This document shows positions 24,903 to 35,700 of a stretch of DNA of 64,000 bases, one piece after another; the stretch's first letter is position 1; every line of letters begins with the position of its first letter. The translations under genes and the position numbers were made by a program. The DNA is from Paraburkholderia nodosa (GTDB lineage: Bacteria > Pseudomonadota > Gammaproteobacteria > Burkholderiales > Burkholderiaceae), in the NCBI RefSeq assembly GCF_001718195.1, contig NZ_MCNV01000021.1, positions 81,470-145,469 of the forward strand, in the 5' to 3' direction. The notes beneath the pieces are model-generated. The model made no database searches. It was not told the DNA's origin and saw only the letters and a list, made by a program, of their open reading frames with translations.

Positions 24903-26804
24903 CTAGATCCGCACAGGAGGAAACTCGGCCGCGCCCAGATTCTCGATCTCGATGTAGGCCGGCACTTCGTTCGCGGCGCGCGAGTACAAACCCGCGGCCG
25001 TTTCGGAGAAACCGAGCCGTTTGAAATAGTCGTGGCAGGTCGCATTTCTTCCGGTATCGACCAGCTCGGCGCGGACTTCCGAGCCCGACTTCAGCGCCAA
25101 CCGCGTAGCTATCGCCCCGACGACCAACTCAGCGCCGAGCCCAAACACGCGGCACGACAGGACGACCTGGACAATCTTCCCGCCATTGATCAGGCAAACA
25201 GAGATGATGCCGTTGTCGATCAATTTGTCTCGCAGCGAAGAGACCACGCAGTACCCGCCCTGCGTTATGAACGCCTCGAACTCTGACCGCTCCCATCTTT
25301 TCCCCGTCGTATTGAATTGATTCGTCTTGTTGATAAGCTCGAACGCGCGATCGAAGTGTCTGGATTGCGGCGTCTTGATCAAGAAGAATGACTGGCGAAG
25401 CTGTAACGAAGCTAGCCACTCTTCCCGCGAAACACCCTTGTTCGCGTCGGCACTGGCTTCGCGCTGCGAAATAGCGCGCACGAGTTCGGTGCGGCGCGCT
25501 GACTCTTCGGTGAAAATGGGAACCTGCGTTTCGGCCGATCGCAAAATGATTCGCCGCCAGTCGTAGTGATTTCCGCCGAGGCAACGAATGGCCGGGATCG
25601 CCGCCTTCACCTCCGACAACTCACGGTCGTTGTCGTCGATAAAGACACAGTTGCCTGGAAGCAGATTCACCTCCTTGAGGATTTCAAGGATGTTCTGCGA
25701 CTTGGGCTTCCAGTTGATACGCACGCACGCGAAGTCGTCCATGGTGATGGCGCCGCGCCAGATGGCGTTGAACCGTTCAATGGTGGGCGCTTCTTCATTC
25801 TTGCTGCAGATCGCCAGCAATCCGCCACGCTTCTTGAAGAACAGCAAGGCTTCAGCGAGGCCAATAGGCCAGCCTTCGATGCGCTGTTCCAGGCTCACGC
25901 TCTCGCCTTCCGCCGCCACGCCGCGCCACATGGTGTCGTCGAGATCGACGATAATCAGCTTCACCGGGTCTTGCTGCTCGATGACCTTGACTATCATTTC
26001 AATCCGCGCAAGGAATGCGAGGGTAAATTCGCGGGACGCGACCTCGTAGGTCATGATATTCCCGATTGCCTTGGGCGCAATCAGGCGATTTGCGTCCAGC
26101 TTGAAGTCCCAATCGTTGATGAACGACGCATGCGAGCTGCTCAACAGGACATCATCCTGCAGGTGTCGGCGGCCAATAAAATTCAATATTTCATTGGCGT
26201 CGAGAAAGTAGCAATTATTCGTCTTGCGCACGGCGTCCGACAAAAGTCGGTTGATCTCCCGCGCCAGATATCCAGGCGATGTCATACCGAATGGATCGAT
26301 GAGATCGCCGTCGTAGTTGAAGCTCGGCTCGAAAAACGACATGAAGACGACAGGAGCCGTCGTGATCTGCGCGGCGACTTGTGCCACTTTCTGGGCGAGA
26401 TACTCCCCTGTTCTTTCCAGAAAAGCGTGCGCTTCGTCGTCGGAACGCAGACGCGAGAAGACCATGTCCACGACAGGTTCAGGCGTTTGCGTCACTTCGC
26501 CCAGAATGTGACGGAGCGTGAGATTCACGACGACGACGTCATCGGTTGGCGCGGCCTCCGGGATCGGAGCGTGGCGTCTCGAGCCCATCAGTATGTGGCG
26601 GATGTTGTGCCCCGAGTTTGCGCTTCGCTTAACGAGCATCTCCACAGAACACGTGCCGAGCAGCAATATATTGAGCTTGCGCGAATGGATCGCGAGCGAC
26701 GTCGGCGGCAACGGTAAATTGACCTGTTTATCGGCGACGGATGAGTAAAACAAATCGCGGACAAATTGACGCATTTGGGGCCTCGAAGTCGAAACGTTCT
26801 CCAC
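24903..26804 (-). CDS. FkbH-like HAD-IIIC domain protein
   Basis: A 633-residue protein of the FkbH family. An N-terminal region of about 260 residues (starting near LNILLLGTCSVEMLV) is SGNH-like. It is followed by the HAD-IIIC domain with VDLDDTMWRG (nucleophile Asp) and VFIDDNDREL, and a GNAT-like C-terminal part with LINKTNQFNTTGKRW. FkbH proteins dephosphorylate 1,3-bisphosphoglycerate and load glyceryl on an acyl carrier protein; relatives in polysaccharide loci are also known. No free-standing ACP or glyceryl-processing dehydrogenase is adjacent, so the substrate here is unclear. It is on the minus strand, opposite the NRPS block. Start at 26804 or at the internal Met near 26774. Confidence 0.85.
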   Translation of the reverse strand: MENVSTSRPQMRQFVRDLFYSSVADKQVNLPLPPTSLAIHSRKLNILLLGTCSVEMLVKRSANSGHNIRHILMGSRRHAPIPEAAPTDDVVVVNLTLRHILGEVTQTPEPVVDMVFSRLRSDDEAHAFLERTGEYLAQKVAQVAAQITTAPVVFMSFFEPSFNYDGDLIDPFGMTSPGYLAREINRLLSDAVRKTNNCYFLDANEILNFIGRRHLQDDVLLSSSHASFINDWDFKLDANRLIAPKAIGNIMTYEVASREFTLAFLARIEMIVKVIEQQDPVKLIIVDLDDTMWRGVAAEGESVSLEQRIEGWPIGLAEALLFFKKRGGLLAICSKNEEAPTIERFNAIWRGAITMDDFACVRINWKPKSQNILEILKEVNLLPGNCVFIDDNDRELSEVKAAIPAIRCLGGNHYDWRRIILRSAETQVPIFTEESARRTELVRAISQREASADANKGVSREEWLASLQLRQSFFLIKTPQSRHFDRAFELINKTNQFNTTGKRWERSEFEAFITQGGYCVVSSLRDKLIDNGIISVCLINGGKIVQVVLSCRVFGLGAELVVGAIATRLALKSGSEVRAELVDTGRNATCHDYFKRLGFSETAAGLYSRAANEVPAYIEIENLGAAEFPPVRI

Positions 26805-27056
26805 ACGCTGCCGCTTGCGGCCTTGAGATTAGAGCAGAGCGCAGGCGCACCCTCTGTGCGCCGACATACACAACCCCAGCCGGATGCAGCGCGCGCGACG
26901 TTTGTAAACGTCCTCGACATAACGGGGCCGCGCGGAGAATATAAAGGGGAAGAACCAGCCCTTGACAAGAGCGTCGAACTTCGAGGCGATCCAACTGGAG
27001 GGGGCAAGCTTACCGGGTCGCTGGCTATGACTTTTATTTTTTAAGGCCGATGCATC

Positions 27057-27995
27057 TCACGTCGAATAATCCTCAGCGTGGATTATCCGTCTCAACTGTT
27101 TGATTAGATTCACTCCGCCCCATCCGATGACCAGCCTGGCGAACAGCGACGCCCAATCCTTGCTGGGCATCTCAATCTCCCTCAACAAAACTCGCTCAAC
27201 AATGGCAAGCCTCAAGGCAATACTCATTTTCTTGTAAATCAGGACATTAAATATAAACGACGAGACATGCCCTTTTGACATCAGCTTGCTATATTTTTCG
27301 AAAAACTCGAGACTAGGTTCGCAACTGACCGCCTTCGATATTCTGGCGGGACTTTCGCTCAGGGAATACTCCACCAGTGCATCGTGCAAATAAACAAAGA
27401 CGCAGCCAGCCATTTCAGCCCGAATGGCGAAATCCCAGTCCTGATGACGGCGCAACGAGCCATCGAAACTGATCAGCGGGTACTGATGACGCCACATCAT
27501 GATCGACGAGGTCTGAATATAGCCCCCTTCCAGCAGGACGAAGTCGAGCATCGACTGGCCATCGTAGGGAGAGCGGTTGCCCAGGATGCGCCGGCCTGCG
27601 TCCGTTAGCACGACATTACTGAAGAGTACCTTTGCTTCGTTGCCGGCAGGCTTGGGTCCGAATGCGGCGATGCAGCATTCGAGCTTGTTCGGGAGCCATC
27701 GGTCGTCAGCGTCCAGGAAGGCGATCAGATCACCGGTGGCCTCTTCAATGCCCCGGTTACGACACCACGCCGCGCCATGGTTCTCGCTTTCACGAATCAG
27801 GCGCAAGACAATGTTGTCTCCGCAACGGCTCGGCAATTCGAACTGCAGCCCCGATGCATCATCGACGACGATAATTTCCCGCGGAACAACGGTTTGACTG
27901 GAAATCGATTCTATTGCAACCCAAAGCAAATCAAGGCTGTTGTAGTGTGGAATGATCACACTCACGTTGTAGACATTGTCAAAAACACGCCCCAT
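27057..27995 (-). CDS. Glycosyltransferase family 2
   Basis: A 312-residue GT-A fold enzyme. It begins NVSVIIPHYNSLDLLWVAIE and continues IIVVDDASG, NHGAAWCRNRGIEEATGDLI and AFLDADDRW, the standard GT2 nucleotide-sugar region with the DxD-type DADD. No membrane helices. Donor and acceptor cannot be predicted. It is divergent from the phosphopantetheinyl transferase gene across a 639-nt intergenic region and less GC-rich than the housekeeping genes, as is common for surface-polysaccharide genes. Confidence 0.9.
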   Translation of the reverse strand: MGRVFDNVYNVSVIIPHYNSLDLLWVAIESISSQTVVPREIIVVDDASGLQFELPSRCGDNIVLRLIRESENHGAAWCRNRGIEEATGDLIAFLDADDRWLPNKLECCIAAFGPKPAGNEAKVLFSNVVLTDAGRRILGNRSPYDGQSMLDFVLLEGGYIQTSSIMMWRHQYPLISFDGSLRRHQDWDFAIRAEMAGCVFVYLHDALVEYSLSESPARISKAVSCEPSLEFFEKYSKLMSKGHVSSFIFNVLIYKKMSIALRLAIVERVLLREIEMPSKDWASLFARLVIGWGGVNLIKQLRRIIHAEDYST

Positions 27996-28634
27996 CCCAC
28001 ACCTCGAATCTGAATTTCGACAACTTCCTCGTGCAAAGAGTAAAACTATCGATCTTGATCTGGTAGCGCGTCAATCGCACCCATTCTTACCGTTCATTAC
28101 CGGAAATCGATCTAGCGGTTGGAAATCCGGCAATATTTCTTACATAACAATTAAACATACTTTCTAATTCCATACAGAATCGAGCGACATGCCTTCCCCA
28201 AACGGGTTTCGGACCAGTCTTTTCAAGGAGATCATGGAACTGACTCAGTTCAATAACGAACACAATCGACAGGCGTTCTGGATGCCAAACCAATAGACGA
28301 TTCGTCCGGCACTGCCTCGAGTCACAAAGGACCGTGCAGCCCAGCTACTTTCGGAGAGCCTCACAGGATTTGTGTCGACGCCTCGTTTCGGCAATTGTCG
28401 CGTCGGCTCGTCGATCCCCGTACACACGCGCGCACGCAGTACAGCGTAATTTCTTCACGCTCTGACGAATCGTAGGCCGTGTCGCGAGACCTGTTCCGTG
28501 GGTTGCCCAACAAATCCGCGAGAGTTGTATCTGTACATTATCTTGTGTGTCGGCCGCTCGTTGCGCACTCAACCGGATGGGCGCGAAGCCCTGCCGCCCC
28601 GACACTTCCAACAGCAAGTCGAACCAGGCCCTCA
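27996..28634. other. Long intergenic region between divergent GT2 and phosphopantetheinyl transferase genes
   Basis: The left part (28020-28200) is clearly AT-rich. A sigma-70-like pair on the plus strand, TTGGAA at 28120-28125 and TACATA at 28142-28147 with a 16-nt spacer, could drive the phosphopantetheinyl transferase and NRPS genes, but it is a weak match and about 490 nt from the first start codon. The right part has only short overlapping frames. Confidence 0.35.
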
Positions 28635-29345
28635 ATGTCCTCGTCGCCGCTCACGCCGCCCACCATGCAAGAGGTCCATGTCTGGCAATGGGACCTCGAT
28701 GCCTGTGGGAGCGATTTCGATCGGTACTGGGCGATGCTATCCGCGCAGGAACACGAGCGCGCCGGCAACTTTCGCTTCGAGTTGCATCGCCGCCGGTACG
28801 TAATTGGACGGGGAGAAGTCAGACAAGTTCTTGGCCGCTATCTCGCGCGATCCCCGCGGGCGGTCGCACTTGAGTATGGTCCGGAAGGCAAACCGTTTTG
28901 CACGAGCCAACCTGCTGGATGGCGGATCTGCTTCAACCTGAGCCACAGCGAAAATACGGCGGCGCTCGCCATTTCGAACGGCTTCGAGGTGGGCATCGAC
29001 GTTGAACAGGTTCGTGCGATCGAGGAAAACATGCCGCTCCAGGTCTTCTCCGCCAGGGAGCGCGAACAATTCGACGCGCTCCCGGCATCGGAACGGCAAA
29101 TGGTTTTCTTTGAAACCTGGGCGCGCAAGGAAGCCTGCCTGAAGGCGCTCGGGAGCGGCTTCATCCTGCCGCCGGAGCATTTCGAGTTCGATCTTGCCGT
29201 TCATGGCGACACGACACCGCGCTTCGTCGGGGGCGCGGCTCAGGAAGCCTCGCATTGGCGCGTTCGCGCCCTGTCACCCAGTCCGACCTGTGCGGGGGCA
29301 GTGGCGGCCCGCCACAGTGGCTGGTCGATCATCGACATGAACTGA
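28635..29345 (+). CDS. Sfp-type 4'-phosphopantetheinyl transferase
   Basis: A 236-residue enzyme that attaches phosphopantetheine from CoA to carrier-protein serines. The Sfp-family motifs are visible: GRGEVRQVLGRYL, FNLSHSENTAALAI, GIDVEQVRAIEENM (Mg-binding Asp) and FFETWARKEACLKALGSGF. Starts at 28635 (MSSSPLTPP) or 28665 (MQEVHVWQW) are possible; the longer frame to 28479 is unlikely. It is the first gene of the plus-strand block and can activate the three carrier domains of the downstream NRPS-PKS protein, 432 nt away. Cytoplasmic. Confidence 0.93.
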   Translation: MSSSPLTPPTMQEVHVWQWDLDACGSDFDRYWAMLSAQEHERAGNFRFELHRRRYVIGRGEVRQVLGRYLARSPRAVALEYGPEGKPFCTSQPAGWRICFNLSHSENTAALAISNGFEVGIDVEQVRAIEENMPLQVFSAREREQFDALPASERQMVFFETWARKEACLKALGSGFILPPEHFEFDLAVHGDTTPRFVGGAAQEASHWRVRALSPSPTCAGAVAARHSGWSIIDMN

Positions 29346-29777
29346 CTTCCCAAGGCCTCGGGAACGCCGGCATCGTCCATTCCGGCCGCACGATCCGCTT
29401 GTTGCCACGCACAACGCAACACAGGAATCGCCAGTCTTCGCCTCGAAACAACGCACCCTGGACCCACGCCGCGAATACCGCCAAACCCGCTCGCATGGCG
29501 GAATGCAGGCCGCGGCCTGCGCTCCGTGCGCCCCCGCCGCCCCAGCGCGATGTGTTGCTGCAGCACATCGTGTGTGCGAAGGCGAACGGATAGGCATCAC
29601 GTGGAAGTTTAACTTCCTCTTACAGCAGGCTTCGGGCGTGGGAGACACGCCAGCCGCGCAGGACTGCGGGCGGCTTGCGTATCCCGTCACCGGCAGCCGT
29701 TATGCGCAAACGCCGCGTGTACATCGCCAGGCCTGGCTCAACCCCGGACCTTCGTCCAAATTATGGGGGAGTAGCAA
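29346..29777. other. Intergenic region between phosphopantetheinyl transferase and NRPS-PKS genes
   Basis: No gene recognised. A partial inverted repeat CGATGTG-N9-CACATCG occurs near 29548-29572 and might act as a terminator or operator. The ribosome-binding site GGGGGAG for the NRPS gene lies at its right end. A separate promoter for the giant gene is possible but not identified. Confidence 0.3.
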
Positions 29778-32700
29778 ATGTCACACAGAGATGGACTTTC
29801 AGGCGTTTTGCCGGGCGGGACCGATCACGTACCTGGCGTGGCAGCGCGCTTCGATGTCGTATGTGCCGAGTTCGGCAATCATCTTGCTGTGATTGACGCC
29901 ACCGGCGAAGAAGATTATGCCGCCCTCGGCGAACGTTCGGCGCGGCTCGCAACCGTCCTGCACGAAATGGGACTCGAGCCGGGCGAGCGCTGCGCGATCA
30001 TGGTTGCGCGCAGCCGCGACACGCTGGCCTTGATGCTGGCGATCCTGCGGCTGGGCGCCGTCTACGTGCCGCTGGACCGCGCCTATCCCAAGACGCAACT
30101 CGATTTCATCGTTTCCGACTGCTCACCCAAGCTCATCATCGCTGAAGCGGCCGCGCTCGCCAGCGTTGGCGAACTGAACGGCGTCTGCGTCGATCTCGAG
30201 CATGTCGTGGCCGCGGCCGAGGCGGCCGAGCCCGCACCGCTCTACGCTAGCGCTCGTGACGACGCTGCCTACGTGATGTACACCTCTGGCTCGACCGGCA
30301 AACCCAAGGGCGTGATCGTGCCGCAGCGCGCGATCCTGCGCCTCGTGCAGGGCCAGACGTTCACCGACCTTTCACCCCACACGCGCTTCCTCAACCTCGC
30401 GCCGCTCGCCTTCGATGCGAGCACGCTGGAGATCTGGGGACCGCTCCTGAACGGCGGCTGTGCCGCCATCATCAACGAGGTCCAGCCCTCTCTCGACACG
30501 ATCGCGTCCGAGATAGCGCGACTTGGCGTTACCAGCGCCTGGTTCACGGCTGGCCTCTTCAATGCGCTCGCCGACTATCGGCTGGAAGCCTTTCTTCCGC
30601 TCAAGGAGGCGCTGACGGGCGGGGACGTGCTGTCCCCCGTCCATGTTCGAAAGGTCATGGAGGCTCATCCGGGTCTGCAGATCATCAATGGCTACGGCCC
30701 GACCGAGAACACGACCTTCACCTGCTGCTACCGCATTCCGCGTGACGGCGAGGCGCTCGCGCATGGCGATGCCATTCCCATCGGCTACGCCATCGCGGGT
30801 ACGAGCGCCTACATCGTGGACGACAAGCTCATGTCTGTTGCCGATGGAGAGGTCGGCGAACTGGTTACCGGCGGCGACGGCGTCGCGCTTGGCTATCTCA
30901 ATCGCCCCGAACTGACGGCCGAGAAGTTCGTCGACGACGTTTTCGCTCCCGGCATGAAGCTCTACCGCACGGGCGACCTCGTGCGCCGCCGCGCGGACGG
31001 CGCAATCGAATTCCTCGGCCGCAACGATCGGCAGATCAAGATTGCAGGCAAACGCATCGAACTCGACGAAATCGAACATGCGTTGCGCGTGGCGCCCGGC
31101 GTCGCTGACGCGGCCGTGGCAGCATTCGATGGCCGCATGGGCAAGGCCATCGCTGGTTTCGTGAAAGCCGATGCTGCGGACGCGGACGTTCTCCTGAAAG
31201 AAATCCGCGCCTATCTCAAGTCCGCCCTGCCCGACTACATGATGCCGTCGGAGCTGCGTGTGCTGCCGGATTTTCCGCTGACGCCCAACGGCAAGATCAA
31301 CCGCAAAGCGCTGCTTGCGGAAATCGATACGCAATCCGAAGCATCGGCAGCGCCCACGCCCATGGACGACGACATTGCCGACAAGCTGGCGTCCGTATTC
31401 GAAGGGCTTCTCGGCAAATCCGTCGATCGCCGCGCGAACTTCTTCGACCTCGGCTTGCGCTCGCTCGATCTGATGCGCGCGCACGCCATCATCGCGCGCG
31501 ACATCGCGGCCAAGGTCGCGCTGGTGGATCTGTTCCGTCACCCCAATGTCGAGGCGCTGGCTGCGCAACTGCGTACGACGCTCCCCGCAGCGGGCAAAGA
31601 CGCAATCCTCCAGCGCCGAGGCGTGCAAGGCGGGGCCATCGCAGTCGTCGGCATGTCCGGACGGTTTCCGGGCGCCCGCAACGTCTCCGAATTCTGGGCC
31701 AATATTCTCGCGGGGCGCGACTGCATCACGCATTTCGACCTGGCGGAACTGGAGGACAGTTTCGACGACAAGTCGCGCCGCGACGCGAGCTATGTCAAGG
31801 CGCGGCCGATACTGGCGGATGTCGATCACTTCGATGCCGGCTTTTTTGGCATGCTCGCGCGCGAGTCCGCGCTCACCGACCCGCAACAGCGCCTCTTCCT
31901 CCAGATCGCCTGGGAAGCGTTCGAAGATGCTGGCTACGACCCGGCGACGATCGCTGGTGCCGTCGGGGTGTTCGCCGGCACGTCGATGAACACGTACTTC
32001 CTCAAGCACATCCTCACCGATCGCGCGGTCATCGACGAATTTACGAGCCAGTTCCAGATCGGCGAGTATCAAAAGCTCGTCGGGGCCGGTGATTTCGTCG
32101 CGACCCGCACCGCTTACAAGCTCGGGCTCACGGGGCCGGCCATCTCCGTGCAAACGGCATGCTCCACCTCGCTCACCGCGATCAGCCTCGCCGTCGAGAA
32201 CCTTCGTGCCGGACGCTGCGACATGGCGCTGGCCGGCGGCGTCTCGATCACCTTCCCGCAAAAGCGCGGTTACTTCTACGAAGAAGGCGGTATGGGCGCG
32301 CCCGACGGCGTGTGCCGTCCGTTCGATGCCGATGCGAAGGGCACGGTGTTCGGTAGCGGCGCGGGCGTCGTCCTGCTCAAACGTCTCGAAGACGCCATCG
32401 CCGACGAAGATCCGATCTATGCGGTGATCCGCGGCGTGGGCATCAACAACGACGGCTCCGACAAGGTCGGCTTCACCGCGCCGAGCGTCGATGCCCAGGC
32501 CCGCGCCATTGCGATCGCGCATGCCGAGGCCGGCATCGATCCGGCCTCGATTGGCTATATCGAGGCCCATGGCACGGCTACGCCGCTTGGCGATCCGATC
32601 GAATTCGCGGGCCTCGTGCAGGCGTTTCGCCTGGGCGGCGCCGAGGGCGGCCAGTTCTGCGCACTCGGCTCGGCGAAGGCCAACGTGGGGCACCTCGACG

Positions 32701-35700
32701 CGGCCGCGGGCGTGACGGGTTTCATCGCCGCGTCGCTCGCGCTGCGCAACCGCACCTTGCCGCCGCTCACGCATTTCCGTTCGCCCAACCCCGGCATCGA
32801 CCTGGCCAGCAGTCCGTTTTTCTTCAATACAGCCGAGCGTCCCTGGGCTGAGGGCGCTACGCCACGCCGGGCCGGCGTGAGTTCCCTCGGCGTCGGCGGG
32901 ACGAACGTGCATGTGGTGCTCGAAGAGGCGCCTAGCCGTACCGCCCCGGGCGAGCAAAGCGAACAACTCCAGATCCTGCCGGTATCGGCCCGCAGCGCCG
33001 CCGCACTCGAGCGCGCGAAGGCGAATCTCGCCACGCACCTCGCAAACCATCCGGAGATCGCACTGGCCGACGTGGCCGCGACGCTGCAAACGGGACGCCG
33101 CGATTTCGCGCACCGCGCCGTTGTTGTCGCCGAGAGCGTGGAGCAGGCCCAGGCCAAGCTGCAGAAAGGCGCGATCGAAGCACAGGCCCCGCTGGCCACG
33201 CCTGCAGTCGTCTTCATGTTCCCCGGCCAGGGCGCGCAGTATCCGGGCATGGGCGCCGCGCTCTATCGCACCGAACCGGTCTATCGCGAGTGGATCGACA
33301 GGGGCGCCGAGGCGCTCGCCCCCCATCTCGGCCTGGACATCCGCACGCTGCTGTTGAGCGAAGCCCCGGAAGGCGACGACACCCCGCACCCGATCCGCTC
33401 GACGATCTACGCGCAGCCTGCGCTCTTCCTCGTCGAATATGCGCTCGCGCAGTTGTGGATCTCGCGCGGCATCAAGCCGGCAGCCATGATCGGCCACAGC
33501 GTCGGCGAACTGGTTGCGGCGTGCGTGGCGGAGGCGATCGCCTTCGAGGATGCGCTGTGCCTCATCGCGCAACGCGGCGCGCTCATGCAGTCGGCCGAAC
33601 CGGGCGCGATGCTGGTCGTGCGCCTGTCGGAGGCCGAACTCAGCGCGATGCTGCCCGCCGACGTCGATCTCGCCGCGATCAATGCGCCGACGCTCAGCGT
33701 CGTGGCAGGCCCCTTCGCGGCCATCGAGGCATGCGAGGCCACGCTCAAGGCGCGCGACATCGAGCATCGACGCCTGCACACTTCGCACGCGTTCCACTCG
33801 CGCATGATGTCGGGCGTCGTCGACGATCTGGCCAAGGTCGCCAACAGCCTTTCTTTCGCGCGGCCGAAGATTCCGTACGTGTCCTCCGTGACCGGCCAAT
33901 GGGCGGCGATGGATCAGCCGGTCTCGGGAGCGTACTGGGCCAGCCATTGCCGCAATGTCGTGCGCTTTAGCGACGCGCTGGCCACTGTCACGGCAGAGGG
34001 CAAGCCGCTGCTGCTCGAAATCGGCCCGGGCCGCACGCTCTCGACCTTTGTCCTGCAGGGCTTGCCCAAGGACCGGCATCAGGGCGCGATTGCCTCGCTG
34101 CCCGACTTCGCGACGTGCGAGCGCGAGCTTGCCGTCCTCGCCGAGGCGACCGGGCGCCTGTGGCTGAACGGCGTCAAGCCGAACTGGAAAACGCTGCTAG
34201 CTGAAACCGGCCGCCGCGTTTCGCTACCGACCTATCCCTTCGAGCCGGAACGGCACTGGATTGACGCCCCGGCAACCGCCTCTTCAGGTCAGCCGACGAC
34301 CATTGCCCCAGCGATTGCCGCGCAAGCCTCGTCCGAAGCCCTAAACGATATGCCTCAGATCGCCATGACCCAAACCGTCCAAATCGACCGCAAACCGCGT
34401 CTCATTGCCGAACTGGCGTCACTGCTCGCCGAAATGTCGGGCGAAGCACCGGACACGTCCAGTCCGGACGTGACCTTCTGGGATCTCGGTTACGACTCGC
34501 TCTTCATGGGGCAAGTGTCCCGGCAGCTGCGCCGCCGCTACGACGTCACGATCAGCTTCCGGCAGATCATGAGCGACTATCCGACGCTGCCGGCCCTCGC
34601 GCAGTTCCTCGATGGCGCCATGCCGCCTGATCCGGAGGTGCCTGCCGAAGCTGCGCCGGTTGCTGCACCTGTTGCTGCGCCGGCCGCAGTTCAAGCCGCG
34701 GCCGCGCCTGTCGCCATTGCCGCAGCACCTGTGGCTGTGCAAATGGCCGCTGCACCGGCCACAGGCGACCTCCAGTCGGTGATCCGCGAGCAACTCGCCG
34801 CGATGCAGTCGGTGATGGCGCGTCAGCTCGAGGTGCTGCAAGGTGCGCCGCTAGCCGTGCCGCAGCCCGCCGCGGCCCAAATCGCGGTGCCCGCCGCCGC
34901 CGCAGCGCCCGCACCTGCCGCAGCGCCTGCGCACTCCGCCGGTCCCGAGATCAAGTTCGAGGAAAACCGCCCGTCGCGCTTCACCGCGTACAAGCCGGGC
35001 GCCGCACACTCGGCCCAGATGACCGACGCCCAGAAGGCGTTCATCACCGACCTTGCCGCGCGCTACTCGGCGAAAACCGCCACCTCCAAGGCTCGCACGC
35101 AATCCTACCGGGCCGTGCTCGCCGATCCGCGTACCGCCAGCGGCTTCCGCGAGGAATGGAAGGAGCTTGTCTATCCGATCGTCGCCCAGCGCTCGAAGGG
35201 CTCGAAGATCTGGGACGTGGACGGCAATGAGTACATCGACGTGGTCAACGGCTACGGCCAGACCGCGTTCGGCCACACACCCGATTTCGTGGTTGCCGCG
35301 GTCAACGCGCAATTGGCAGAAGGCTTCGCGATCGGACCGCAGTCGCCGCTCGCGGGCGAAGTCGCGCAGATGTTCTCCGAGATGACGGGCCATCAGCGCG
35401 TCACGTTCTGCAATACCGGCTCGGAAGCCGTGATGGCGGCGATGCGCCTCGCGCGCACGGTGACCGGCAAGGACAAGGTCGTCTGCTTCGACGGCGACTA
35501 TCACGGCCAGTTCGATGAAGTGCTCGTGAAGCCGGGCAGCGAAGCGGGCGTGCCGCGCGCATTCCCGCTCGCGCCGGGAATCCCGCAGACCTCCGTGGGC
35601 AACATGGTCGTGCTGCCCTACGCGCGTCCCGAAAGCCTCGAGTGGATCAAGGCAAATATCGACGATATCGCAGCCGTCCTGATCGAGCCGGTGCAGTCGC

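Noticed and set aside
30372..34079. 1235-codon minus-strand frame opposite the NRPS-PKS gene
   Set aside because: Antisense of a GC-rich coding sequence; low-complexity Arg/Asp/Ala-rich product with no family, while the plus strand shows intact KS, AT and A domains.
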